Of a DNA stretch of 37,549 nt, positions 18,001 to 19,609 are shown one piece after another (within the stretch, counting starts at the first letter, position 1; each line of letters begins with the position of its first letter). The notes under the pieces were generated by a model. That model had not been told where the DNA came from. It did no database searches and saw only the letters and a list, made by a program, of their open reading frames with translations. The stretch lies in contig MU646403.1 in assembly GCA_026770585.1 (NCBI GenBank), positions 211,739 through 249,287 of the forward strand. The letters are read 5' to 3'. The translations under genes and the position numbers were made by a program. The stretch comes from Baffinella frigidus (lineage: Eukaryota; Cryptophyceae; Cryptomonadales; Baffinellaceae).

Positions 18001-19153
18001 ATTCCAAAGCCGGGATCCCGCCACGCCAGAGGCCTCGAGGGAAACCGACGTCTTATCCGCGTCAAATCTGATGAAAGTGATTTTAAGTGTCTGGGGTTCC
18101 CCCCTGAATGATGTCAAAAGTGGATGTTGCGACCCCTCTGGCGTGGCGGGTTTCCTGAGCAAAAATGTTTTTCTGCAGATCCTTTCTACGGAAGGGCGTG
18201 GCGTTGGGCTATGTTGGGAGAAATCAAAATCTAAAGGATCTTAAGGACCACCAGCCCTCACGATTAAACAAAATCGTTGATTTTAGATTGTAGATTTACC
18301 CTTGATTTACCCTTGCAGAGACCCCGGTGAATCTACAAGCTAGAATCGACGATTTGGTCCAATCGTGAGGGTTGGTAGAAAGGACCTGTGAGGCCGACGG
18401 GCGCGCCGAAGAGGCGCGTGGTGCCGAGGTTGTTGAACGCTCGTTGTTCCGTGGCGGTGATTGCACCTGGCGTGTCGCACCGGTTTGGGTTGTGGGGTTT
18501 ATGGTAGGGGGGGGGAGGGGGGTAGCACCGGTCATTGCGGTCAGGGGTGTGGGGTTTAGGAAACGGGGTGTAGGTTTTAGGTTTTAGGGTGCGGGGTTTG
18601 GGTTTTAGGGTTTAGCACCTTTCGAGTCACTGCGCTTAGGGGCTTAGGGTAAAATGGGGTTTCTAAAGGTTGTTGGGTTTAGAGTGTAGGGATGAGCACC
18701 TTTCGTGCGCCACAGCGTTCTGTTGAAGGACGCGGCCAGGCCGGTTGGCCCTGGGAAATTCGTTGGGCACTTGTGCTTCGCGATGCACGTGCCTCCCGCG
18801 CCCGAGTTGTCTTCGACCAAGTGTGTGTAGCGGGGAATGCCGAGGCGCGGAACGCCCGAGTCCATGAAGGAGCAGGCGTCAATGAGCGGCTTGCGCTTGA
18901 CGTCTGGCCCGAGCAGCCCCATCTTCTCGTCGAGCGTCAGCCTGCTGATCAGGTCTTTGACACGCGCGGGGATCGGGAGCGAGGCGTCGCAGAACGGCAT
19001 CTCCTTTGCCACGGTCAAGCATCCTTCAAAGTAGCCGCTTGGGTATGGCTGCTCCGGCGTGCCAGGCCCCCTGAAGGGCTCGTCCTGCACCGGAATCGCA
19101 AAAGCGGGGACGAGAACCGTCAGGAGGAGCATCACACGCGCGCAACCCGCCAT
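1..19153 (-). CDS. Glycoside hydrolase family 3 (beta-xylosidase/beta-glucosidase-like), split gene, 3' end outside window
   Basis: This is the whole span of a spliced gene; its exons are listed separately. GH3 enzymes are retaining exo-glycosidases that remove beta-linked sugars from the non-reducing ends of plant or algal wall oligosaccharides. Read in order, the exons give the family's landmarks: a signal peptide, NFPGPTGLAASFN, GPNVNLARDPRFGR, SELPGEDP, VAAALKHF, MCSY.GVNG.P.CAN, SDCGAIG with the nucleophile Asp, AGCDLDDG, SIVLLRNDGDILPF, AADVVVLCLGI, VLVNGGIVSFD, KLPVTIYP and PGRTYR. This order and spacing match secreted plant and algal beta-xylosidase-like GH3 proteins. Splice phases agree from exon A to K, M to P and Q to R. 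The K/M and P/Q junctions are not resolved, so one or two exons may be missed or lost. The C-terminal fibronectin-III-like part lies left of the window. The exact substrate cannot be told. Almost every exon has decayed partial copies next to it. Confidence 0.88.
38..55 (-). repeat. Echo of the PGRTYR end of GH3 exon R
   Basis: The sense strand reads PGRTF followed by CAG|GTCACG, almost identical to the end and donor of exon R (303-355). Confidence 0.65.
55..250. mobile_element. Repeat unit, copy 1 (CTACGCGGGAGAG type)
   Basis: This stretch begins CTACGCGGGAGAG and ends CCTCCCTAGTAGGA, an imperfect inverted pair. It is clearly similar to 1084-1245 along its whole length, for example TTATTTCCCCTTGAAATC and GCCGGCAACCGCA. 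Confidence 0.65.
303..355 (-). CDS. GH3 exon R: PGRTYR motif, last exon in window
   Basis: The 53 bp start after AAGCAG (phase 0) and end TACAG|GTCACA (phase 2). The exon encodes EVDMHDFEMAKAPGRTYR, matching the GH3 'V.M.DM.MR....PGRTYRFY' motif. Echoes lie at 38-55 (PGRTF) and 1245-1270 (DMHDFEIAK). The gene continues left of the window. Confidence 0.88.
359..540 (-). repeat. Telomere-like filler (sense CCCTAAA)
   Basis: Imperfect TTTAGGG and TTTCGGG units on the plus strand lie between GH3 exons Q and R. They read CCCTAAA or CCCGAAA in the direction of transcription. Confidence 0.95.
541..586 (-). CDS. GH3 exon Q: KLPVTIYP motif
   Basis: The 46 bp start after GACCCAG (phase 2) and end ACGGAG|GTTCAA (phase 0). 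The exon encodes WGKLPVTIYPAAYTE, the GH3 '.GRLPVT.YP..Y' motif near the end of the second domain. Two echoes lie at 648-676 (WGNLPAT) and 1273-1318 (KLPVTI, then a stop). The exon expected between P and Q (the 'P.ILEAWYPG..GG.A.A..LFG..NP' segment) was not found. Confidence 0.87.
829..990. mobile_element. Inverted-repeat element, CACACAGCGG family
   Basis: The ends are CCACACAGCGGGCTACGAAG and CTTCGAAGTCCGCTGTGTGG. The interior has a palindrome-rich CCTACGG..CCGTAGG core. There is no coding capacity, as in a non-autonomous (MITE-like) DNA transposon. Relatives lie at 25446-25607, with partial ones near 4735-4825 and 9723-9840. Confidence 0.8.
1084..1245. mobile_element. Repeat unit, copy 2 (CTACGCGGGAGAG type)
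   Basis: This is the second copy of the 55-250 unit, with small deletions. It lies next to echoes of exons Q and R, just as copy 1 lies next to exon R. It may have been duplicated with the exon rather than transposed. Confidence 0.6.
1317..1502 (-). repeat. Telomere-like filler (sense CCCTAAA)
   Basis: Imperfect units are followed by about nine perfect TTTAGGG units (about 1432-1494) on the plus strand. Confidence 0.95.
1503..2512. other. Intron stretch without recognised exon
   Basis: This is probably part of the long GH3 P/Q intron. It holds two TCTGGTGCCGACTCTTT copies (1589, 1783), a TAAAGGACCTCAAAGGCT direct repeat (1837-1870), and a GGATAGCAGCATGTAGAGCG stretch similar in reverse to 5240-5285. 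TTTGCGAGGGGTTTTG and TTCTCCTAGG repeats lie at 2234-2340. The expected 'LEAWYPG' GH3 segment was searched for on the sense strand and not seen. Confidence 0.6.
2513..2625. repeat. 113-bp dispersed repeat, copy 1
   Basis: It shares TTGACTTTTGAAAACTACTG and GACCCCTTCCGAGACTCCGG with 12754-12867 and 17835-17945. All three have the form GGGGTTGAA..TTTT to CCGGCGTGGTG. There is no coding sign. It is probably a transposon or a copied intron piece. Confidence 0.7.
2626..3235. other. Intron stretch without recognised exon
   Basis: This lies between the 113-bp repeat and exon P. 2795-2912 resembles an inverted-repeat element (TTATTTGGATGCGACCTG / ACCAGAGTCGCGTCCAAACA). 2940-3110 is mixed sequence with small open frames and no GH3 or other motif that I recognise. 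Confidence 0.55.
3236..3366 (-). CDS. GH3 exon P, copy 1 (VLVNGGIVSFD)
   Basis: The acceptor CCACAG|GGCTCC is phase 1 and matches exon O. The frame encodes LQEAFARAILALGKPTILVL, VNGGIVSFDNLLLGD and a further dozen codons. It matches the GH3 strand 'K..VVVL..GG.V.....' of the second domain. The 3' border is uncertain; the first GT downstream is AAAT|GTAACG. Three more open copies of this exon lie upstream in the transcript. Confidence 0.75.
3435..3533 (-). CDS. GH3 exon P, copy 2
   Basis: A 99-bp version of the same exon starts after AACACAG, again phase 1. It encodes LQPSFARSILALGQPTILIL and VNGGIVSFDDLK and ends at a possible donor AAAA|GTTGTG. It is fully open and at least as plausible as copy 1. 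Either it or copy 1, or both alternatively, could be used. Confidence 0.65.
3646..3729 (-). CDS. GH3 exon P, copy 3 (shortened)
   Basis: This third open copy begins after CTCCCCAG and reads LREPFARSILAFGKPTTLVL, then VNGGMAN. It loses the IVSFD end, where it runs into TGTACAACT repeats. A GTACAA donor follows directly. The lost end makes use as a normal exon less likely. Confidence 0.4.
3885..3958 (-). pseudogene. GH3 exon P, copy 4 (decayed)
   Basis: The fourth copy begins after CACATAG and reads LQTPFARSIFSLGQSTMLVL, then VNGR. It is open but has lost GG.VSFD, and no donor stands at its end. It is the most diverged of the four copies. Confidence 0.5.
3991..4137. mobile_element. Long palindromic element (CGAAAATTACYRCACAAT type)
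   Basis: The left arm AGAATTCAAGTTGAA, CACGATCTGGCAACGAAAAT is matched by the right arm ATTTTCGCTGCCAGATCGTA, TTCAACTTGAATACT. Elements at 7366-7508 and 33285-33405 share the internal GCAACGAAAATTACTACACA and GTAATTTTCGTTGC but have different ends. Confidence 0.82.
4324..4532. mobile_element. Long palindromic element, 209 bp, arms about 90 bp
   Basis: The arms GAGCGTTTGCGGTAATTGTT and AACAATCACCGCAAACGCTC are near-perfect. The match continues inward through TTGAAAGGGACTT and GACAAGGATTTTAAATAGTA to a short centre. It would form a very long hairpin in the GH3 pre-mRNA. Confidence 0.88.
4617..4680 (-). repeat. Echo of GH3 exon O (tail half)
   Basis: The sense strand reads GGEEACESHDTRLP, then a GTCC donor-like start. 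The flanking plus-strand sequence CTGTGTGGT..ATGATAA..AAGAGG also occurs before exon O at about 4819-4843, so the copied unit includes the flank. Confidence 0.75.
4858..4942 (-). CDS. GH3 exon O: ADVVVLCLGI ... EGHDR motif
   Basis: The 85 bp start after TTACAG (phase 0) and end CCCAG|GTATTC (phase 1). The exon encodes AADVVVLCLGIGGEEEYEG, then HDRPHTRLP. This is the GH3 second-domain strand plus the 'E.EG.DR..L.LP' loop. Two echoes exist. One (4617-4680) keeps GGEEACESHDTRLP. The other (5085-5145) has folded back on itself. Confidence 0.9.
5085..5145 (-). repeat. Echo of GH3 exon O (head half) with fold-back
   Basis: QAADVVVLC is kept after GAGCAG. The sequence then turns into its own reverse complement at 5089-5121, giving a perfect 15-bp stem with a 3-base loop, before continuing EEEYEG-like (GAGGAGTATGAGGG). 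Confidence 0.75.
5323..5925 (-). repeat. Echoes of GH3 exon N
   Basis: ERMNVSNE is repeated at 5323-5358 and GINVSNKT at 5886-5925, flanking the intact exon N (5685-5776). The stretch 5220-5560 also contains two copies of an AGCGCGAAC.AAGG-type sequence. Confidence 0.6.
5685..5776 (-). CDS. GH3 exon N
   Basis: The 92 bp start after TTTTCAG (phase 1) and end GCACAG|GTGCAA (phase 0). The exon encodes AVSVVGGVGMNVSNETDA and RPGIANALAAAQ. The tail fits the helix 'G...A..AA..ADVVVL' and joins exon O in phase to give LAAAQAADVVVL. NVS and NET are possible glycosylation sites. Echoes of the MNVSN part lie at 5323-5358 and 5886-5925. Confidence 0.78.
6078..6215. mobile_element. Inverted-repeat element, CACACGGTGG family
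   Basis: The ends are CCACACGGTGGGCTACGAA and TTCGTGGTCCACCGTGTGG. The interior has AAGTTAACTGCCTCAAGGCA. Relatives lie at 10625-10760, 21247-21383 and 29768-29926, with half copies at 6615-6681, 30330-30402 and 36516-36540. Confidence 0.82.
6470..6614 (-). repeat. Two echoes of GH3 exon M
   Basis: IGEAFAALHP (6470-6500) and VGEAFADLHP (6582-6614) repeat the end of exon M, including the following CCAGG or CTAG. Confidence 0.72.
6704..6787 (-). CDS. GH3 exon M
   Basis: The 84 bp run from TGGCAG|GATACG to CACCCAG|GTGCTC, phase 1 to phase 1. The exon encodes YAVDQLCFGAETTCWPSIGE and AFAALHP, resembling the Cys-containing 'GC.....C..SI.EA.AA' segment before the ADVVVL strand in beta-xylosidase-like GH3 proteins. 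Two echoes (IGEAFAALHP, VGEAFADLHP) lie at 6470-6500 and 6582-6614. Confidence 0.72.
6964..7059 (-). CDS. Candidate GH3 exon L (frame unresolved)
   Basis: A 96-bp open, GC-rich, non-repeat island lies between CTGCAG and TTCCAG|GTGCAG, in the place where the region after LLRN..LP should be. All three sense frames are open. None gives a clear GH3 motif: one reads GHCVHLDGVVYPMADLLP, another TWGTVFTSTGWCTPW. Only the latter would feed exon M in phase, and it would then need an extra exon after K. It could be a real exon, a decayed one, or intron. Confidence 0.35.
7366..7508. mobile_element. Long palindromic element
   Basis: The ends are CTTATCCGGAGAAACCTATT and AATAGGTTTCCCCGGATAAG. The inner arms TTTCCTGGCAACGAAAATTA and TAATTTTCGTTGCTAGGAAA surround a short unpaired centre. 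Confidence 0.87.
7540..8410 (-). repeat. Diverged telomere-like filler around exon K echoes
   Basis: Blocks of GGGTTCCG, GGGTTTCGGGTCTCGA and GGGTTTTCT units (7540-7770, 7965-8070, 8150-8250, 8318-8410) alternate with the exon K echoes. The units look like telomere repeats that mutated and re-amplified into new motifs. Confidence 0.85.
7778..8723 (-). repeat. Echo array of GH3 exon K
   Basis: Partial copies lie at 8669-8723 (NMDAAQQSVVLLRN), 8252-8312 (AFLPFASDASRA), 8076-8120 and 7778-7845 (LCNDGAILPFAPDAS). The intact exon is at 8417-8503. Each copy is followed on the sense strand by a GTCCGACCC-like start and CCCGAAACCCG-type filler, so exon end and intron start were copied as a unit. Confidence 0.82.
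8417..8503 (-). CDS. GH3 exon K: start of the second domain (SIVLLRNDGDILPF)
   Basis: The 87 bp (29 codons, phase 0 to 0) run from CTGCCAG|GCGAAC to CTTGCG|GTTCGA. The exon encodes ANLDAAQQSIVLLRNDGDI, then LPFAPDTSLA, a diagnostic GH3 second-domain motif ('AA..SIVLLKN....LPL'). Four echoes flank it at 7778-7845, 8076-8120, 8252-8312 and 8669-8723. The next expected motif (AVIGP.A) was not found downstream. Confidence 0.9.
8801..8946. mobile_element. Near-perfect palindromic element, arms about 65 bp
   Basis: The left arm CATTTAAATTAAATGCTCGA, AATGCATACTTTTG and TCTGCCTGAAGTTG is matched by CAACTTCAGGCAGA, CAAAAGTATGCATT and TCGAGCATTTAATTTAAATG. Almost no mismatches suggest a young insertion. 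Confidence 0.88.
9107..9315. mobile_element. Inverted-repeat element, CCACTCGAGGCT type
   Basis: The ends are CCACTCGAGGCT and AGCCTCGAGTGG. The inner inverted parts are TTGGTCACGTATCTG and TACGTGACCAA. TTTTTAAATAGTC near the right end links it to 22925 and 30730-30907. Confidence 0.8.
9563..9720. mobile_element. Inverted-repeat element, TGCACCGCAAGCTCCTAG ends
   Basis: The ends are TGCACCGCAAGCTCCTAGCT and AGCTAGGAGGTTGCGGTGCA. The inner pairs are GGGCTCCTCATTAGGTACAT and ATGTATTTAATGAGCAGACC. Confidence 0.85.
9846..9896 (-). CDS. GH3 exon J
   Basis: The 51 bp (17 codons, phase 0 to 0) lie between GAACAG|GTGTAC and CAACAG|GTACCT. The exon encodes VYATIGAEAVNSTAHQQ. It matches the linker '..VNS..HQ.LA..AA..SIVLLKN' that joins the two GH3 domains and leads directly into exon K. 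A shorter relative (VFAAIG) lies at 10078-10104. Confidence 0.83.
10078..10104 (-). repeat. Echo of GH3 exon J
   Basis: The sense strand reads VFAAIG after CAAG, resembling VYATIG at the start of exon J. The rest of this island (to 10021) reads MTFGETPYSVGAIG and has no GH3 match. Confidence 0.45.
10130..10270 (-). repeat. G-rich tract (sense C-rich)
   Basis: A G12 run at about 10130-10142 is followed by GGGTGTGGGAGGGTGTGGGA units (10205-10265). A GGAGGAGGGGGGGG tract lies at 10380-10400. On the GH3 sense strand these are C-rich. Confidence 0.9.
10407..10990 (-). repeat. Echoes of GH3 exon I
   Basis: Pieces lie at 10963-10990 (LADPLQGQV), 10586-10622 (SRVLTNE) and 10407-10436 (FRSGLPDPLEE). 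An inverted-repeat element of the CACACGGTGG family (10625-10760) lies between the pieces. Confidence 0.7.
10625..10760. mobile_element. Inverted-repeat element, CACACGGTGG family
   Basis: The ends are TGGTGGGCTACGAAGG and CGTAGTCCACCGTGTG, with AAAAGTTAACCTGTCTCC and AAGTTGACTTTTGATGAAA inside. It lies between two echoes of GH3 exon I. Confidence 0.75.
11046..11129 (-). CDS. GH3 exon I
   Basis: The 84 bp (28 codons, phase 0 to 0) lie between AACCAG|GAGGCA and GGCCAG|GTCCAC. The exon encodes EARVDEAVARVLTNERFR and TGLADPLDGQ. This is the GH3 '.ID.AV.RVL..RFR.GL.DP' helix that ends the catalytic domain. Echoes of RVLTNE and FRSGLPDPLE lie at 10586-10622 and 10407-10436, and one of LADPLQGQV at 10963-10990. 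Confidence 0.89.
11274..11309 (-). CDS. GH3 exon H (short; 5' border uncertain)
   Basis: A short coding stretch encodes SIREAISRGTVW and ends at GTGTGG|GTCGGA, phase 0. It corresponds to the GH3 '.L..AV..G.V' segment just before 'ID.AV.RL'. The acceptor I chose leaves 12 codons in phase with exon G. Other AG dinucleotides a few bases upstream are possible. Echoes at 11998-12018 and 12150-12178 keep AISRGAV or AISHGAV. Confidence 0.6.
11392..11536. mobile_element. Element of the CTAGCTCTG family (GH3 gene)
   Basis: One end reads CTCGGCCTCACTCGAGTTGA. The core reads CTCAAGTTGACATGCTGAG, then ACAAATCCGTCAACTTT and GCGGAAAAGGGCCC. The other end reads TGGTGAGCCCAAATAGACTG. The element is about 145 bp and non-coding. 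It is the most frequent family in the window. Confidence 0.75.
11657..11784. mobile_element. Inverted-repeat element, CCACGCCAGAGG type, diverged
   Basis: It begins CCCACGCCAGGTTGATCGAG, contains AAACCGACGCCTTATCCACG and ATGTCAAAAAGGATGTTTCG, and ends ATCCTGGCGTGGTG. Confidence 0.75.
11998..12178 (-). repeat. Two echoes of GH3 exon H
   Basis: The sense strand reads LEAISRGAVQ before GTCCG (12150-12178) and QAISHGAVL (11998-12018). Telomere-like GGGTTTGG repeats lie between and around them on the plus strand. Confidence 0.6.
12257..12395. mobile_element. Inverted-repeat element, CCACTTAGCAGC family
   Basis: The ends are CCACTTAGCAGCGACCGAGG and GAAGCCCCCAGTGGC. The interior is GGTGAAATCCCGGTTAGGTT and GATGGACTGTATCC. 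Relatives lie at 24469-24605 and 37006-37144 (reverse). There is no coding capacity. Confidence 0.83.
12445..12598. mobile_element. Inverted-repeat element, GTTAGAGGAGG ends
   Basis: The ends are GTTAGAGGAGGACTTATTTG and AAATAAGGCATGGCCTCCTC then TAAC. The centre is A/T-rich. A weaker relative is seen at 2800-2912, where TTATTTGGATGCGACCTG and ACCAGAGTCGCGTCCAAACA occur. Confidence 0.8.
12754..12867. repeat. 113-bp dispersed repeat, copy 2
   Basis: It reads AACCTTACAGGATAGAACTT, CCACTACCTTCAGGGGAAAT, CCTTCCAAGAATCTGGCGTG. It is very close to the copy at 17835-17945. Confidence 0.75.
13027..13135. mobile_element. Element of the CTAGCTCTG family
   Basis: It reads CTAGCTCAGTCTGAGTCTAT, GGGCTCACCGATTTGGTGAG, TTTTCCGCTCCAAAATTGAC and ends near AATAGTCTGTCAACT. 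It lies among echoes of GH3 exon G. Confidence 0.65.
13487..13574 (-). CDS. GH3 exon G: AGCDLDDG segment
   Basis: The 88 bp start after TTGCAG (phase 2) and end CCCAAG|GTAGAG (phase 0). The exon encodes FAKNGSDAAAKAMNAGCDLD followed by DGDLFFSPK, the counterpart of the GH3 'AAALALKAGTDLDCG..F' segment. Four head-half copies and three or more tail-half copies surround it between 12702 and 14192. This is the copy that keeps both splice sites and an open frame. Confidence 0.89.
14418..14800 (-). repeat. Echoes of the SDCGAIG end of GH3 exon F
   Basis: The copy at 14418-14476 keeps VQSDCGAIGQMMTDKIW, with the donor-like TG|GTCCGC. A poorer one at 14759-14800 reads NSAIGQVVPDALR with CCG|GTCTCA. 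Each is followed in the transcript by similar intron sequence and a CTAGCTCTG-family element, so exon end and element were copied together. Confidence 0.78.
14476..14600. mobile_element. Element of the CTAGCTCTG family
   Basis: It runs from CTAGCTCTGTCTCTGTCGAT through CAATCTGGTGAGCCCGGGTC to CATGTCAACTTGTGAATAGT. It abuts an echo of exon F. Confidence 0.72.
14863..15034. mobile_element. Inverted-repeat element beside the catalytic exon
   Basis: The ends are CCACACGAGGCTATCCATGC and GCATGGATAGGCTCGTGTGG. The inner pairs are AAAGTCGATTGCAGAG with CTTACAATCGACATG and TTGGTCACGTGGCGCC with CGTCACGTGACCAA. It lies 9 bp from the donor of GH3 exon F. Confidence 0.87.
15044..15243 (-). CDS. GH3 exon F: catalytic core with nucleophile Asp (SDCGAIG)
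   Basis: The 200 bp begin after CCGCAG (phase 0) and end ATCCG|GTCCGC (phase 2). The exon encodes FATGFRVDNRGGGALATMCSY, then VGVNGAPMCANAYLLQNVLR, HHWGRPDVHVQ and SDCGAIGQMMTDAI. The Asp of SDCG is the expected catalytic nucleophile. A 172-bp inverted-repeat element (14863-15034) sits 9 bp past the donor. Several echoes of both halves of this exon lie on either side. Confidence 0.94.
15265..15390 (-). pseudogene. Echo of GH3 exon F, frameshifted
   Basis: The sense strand begins FATSFRLNEHGGRA in one frame. After a shift it continues MCSYVGDNGFPMCVNAYL in another, and is then cut before the SDCGAIG part. The acceptor CGCAG is kept. It sits immediately 5' to the intact exon F. Confidence 0.8.
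15596..15756 (-). pseudogene. Second 5' echo of GH3 exon F, fragments
   Basis: The fragment at 15690-15756 reads HFAAGFRVDELGGGALF and then changes to unrelated sequence. A further piece at 15600-15625 keeps the GACCATGTGCTC of the MCSY motif. Confidence 0.65.
16066..16400 (-). repeat. GGTGTAT tandem repeat and TTTAGGG filler around exon E
   Basis: About seven GGTGTAT units (16066-16125), then GGGTGTAG variants, lie 3' of exon E. TTTCGGG and TTTAGGG units (16254-16400) lie 5' of it. Confidence 0.93.
16188..16253 (-). CDS. GH3 exon E
   Basis: The 66 bp (22 codons, phase 0 to 0) lie between acceptor CCCAG|GATGGG and donor CCGCAG|GTGCTG. The exon encodes DGRGYRFYNILLF and DLFDSYLPQ, matching the GH3 'F...VS..DL.DTYLP.F' segment between the KHF and MCSYN motifs. 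The donor is followed by an imperfect CACCATA-type repeat on the sense strand. Confidence 0.83.
16401..16459 (+). repeat. Telomere-like filler in the opposite orientation
   Basis: ACCCTGAAACC and CCCTAGACCCC units lie on the plus strand, a short inverted block next to 16254-16400. It is one of few exceptions to the sense-CCCTAAA rule. Another is 13240-13325. Confidence 0.8.
16460..16524 (-). CDS. GH3 exon D: KHF motif
   Basis: The 65 bp start after CCGCAG (phase 1) and end at GTCGAG|GTTCAG (phase 0). The 21 codons include ARYIKVAAALKHFDAYSVE, the GH3 'K.AA..KHF.AY' segment whose Lys-His pair contacts substrate. Of four versions in this stretch, only this one keeps the full reading frame, a phase-correct acceptor and a usable donor. 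The others lie upstream in the transcript at 16662-17000. Confidence 0.87.
16662..17000 (-). repeat. Echo array of GH3 exon D
   Basis: One nearly full copy (16662-16718) encodes EESRYVKVAAALKHFDAS after a phase-correct CTGCAG. A further copy is split in two. Its tail half (AALKHLDAL) is at 16841-16875 and its head half (DARYVKVAL) at 16955-16988, with about 80 bp of foreign sequence between. Part of that insert resembles 15910-15945. Confidence 0.75.
17300..17458 (-). repeat. Telomere-like filler with the longest perfect run on the left
   Basis: About ten perfect TTTAGGG units (17302-17372) are followed by imperfect ones, 3' of the exon C echo. Confidence 0.95.
17461..17530 (-). pseudogene. 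Echo of GH3 exon C, with stop codon
   Basis: The sense strand reads VSELTGEDPLLSGE, a stop (TAA at 17480-17482), then AAEMVRG. It is a partial copy of exon C lacking the GPNVNLARDPRFGR half. A CTAGCTCTG-type inverted-repeat element lies between it and exon C. Confidence 0.75.
17530..17683. mobile_element. Element of the CTAGCTCTG family
   Basis: It runs from GCTCTGCCTCACACGCTTTG through CGCTCCACACAGCCCGGGCC to GACTCAGCGACATAGCTAG. It lies between intact exon C and its echo. Confidence 0.72.
17694..17816 (-). CDS. GH3 exon C: RDPRFGR / SELPGEDP substrate-binding region
   Basis: The 123 bp run from acceptor GGCAG|GCTTCG to donor CGAG|GTACAC, phase 1 to phase 1. The exon encodes GPNVNLARDPRFGRVSELPG, then EDPVLSGAYAAEMVRGMQ. 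The Arg of RDPR and the 'GEDP' turn line the sugar -1 site in GH3 structures. A decayed copy with a stop in frame lies about 170 bp further along the transcript (17461-17530). Confidence 0.92.
17835..17945. repeat. 113-bp dispersed repeat, copy 3
   Basis: It reads AACCTTACAGGATAGGACTT and CCACTGCCTTCAGGGGAAAT, ending AATCCGGCGTGGTG. It sits immediately 5' of GH3 exon C. Confidence 0.75.
18017..18150. mobile_element. Inverted-repeat element, CCACGCCAGAGG type
   Basis: The ends are CCCGCCACGCCAGAGG and CCTCTGGCGTGGCGGG. The interior AAACCGACGTCTTATCCGCG is shared with 11657-11784. Confidence 0.83.
18386..18466 (-). CDS. GH3 exon B
   Basis: The 81 bp run from acceptor GCCAG|GTGCAATC to donor CACAG|GTCCTT, phase 1 to phase 1. 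The exon encodes AITATEQRAFNNLG and FGAPVGLTG. It continues the helix and loop that follow NRTLW in GH3 proteins (the 'TE.RAFNN' segment) and leads into the 'GFGPNVNLARDP' strand. No partial copy was noticed beside it. Confidence 0.86.
18540..18690 (-). repeat. Telomere-like filler in GH3 intron A/B
   Basis: GGGTTTTAGG, GGGTGTAGG and similar imperfect units lie between exons A and B. Confidence 0.85.
18700..19153 (-). CDS. GH3 exon A: signal peptide and N-terminal domain
   Basis: This first coding exon holds 151 codons plus one base. I start it at the ATG at 19153, because MAGCARVMLLLTVLVPAFA is a clean signal peptide. An ATG 25 codons upstream in the same frame would put a basic stretch in front of it. 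The mature part runs through PARVKDLISRLTLDEKMGLL and LGIPRYTHLVEDNSG to NFPGPTGLAASFNRTLW, the classic GH3 N-terminal landmarks. NRT is a possible N-glycosylation site. The donor is AAAG|GTGCTC, phase 1, and exon B restores the frame. It is the longest exon in the gene, and I see no echo of it. Confidence 0.92.
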
Positions 19154-19519
19154 CTCCCCCCTCCTTTTTACGTCCCGTTTCAGGACGAGGCGAGAGAACG
19201 CCTGAAAGTGCCTTCTTGCAGCTCTCAAGAGCTGCGGGAAATGGCGTGGGCACGGGACGCAGGCTGAAGAGCCTCCAGTCTACGATTTTATGTCTCGAAC
19301 CACACGGCTTCTGCCCCCCCACAAAACTCGCGCGAACCCCGATTTGACCATCAATTTGACCACCAACTCCAGTCCTGAGGCGGGCTCGAACTTCAAACGG
19401 CGGGGAGGACCATAAACAGTTTTGCGGCGGGCTGGCGGAAGCTGCTGGGGGGGAAGTGCAGCGCCCCGGGCGGCTTGGGCAAGAGGGTCTGATTCCCAGA
19501 AGTCTCACAAGTCGCCGCG
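19154..19519. promoter_or_regulatory. Shared upstream region between the two divergent genes
   Basis: These 366 bp separate the GH3 start codon from the candidate start of the plus-strand gene. The region must hold the GH3 5' leader and promoter, and possibly those of the other gene. I see no TATA box. It is GC-rich near both ends. A short direct repeat of TTGACCA sits in the middle (19345-19370), and it is free of telomere-like filler, unlike the introns. The divergent arrangement is seen; a two-way promoter is inference. Confidence 0.35.
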
Positions 19520-19609
19520 ATGGTGAACACCGTAAAGATGAAGAAGCTAGGGGGCTTTTCGGAGATGCTGGCGGGCGGAAGGATGGCAGAGGGCTTCGCC
19601 AGGAAGATG
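19520..19609 (+). CDS. Candidate first coding exon of the plus-strand gene
   Basis: The ATG at 19520 lies in a strong eukaryotic start context (GCCGCGATGG). Thirty codons (MVNTVKMKKLGGFSEMLAGG, then RMAEGFARKM) follow up to a possible donor ATG|GTCCCG, phase 0. The stretch is Lys/Met-rich and could form an amphipathic helix. The opposite strand is also open here, with a hydrophobic run, so strand choice rests on the start context and the position 5' to the other plus-strand exons. Confidence 0.45.
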
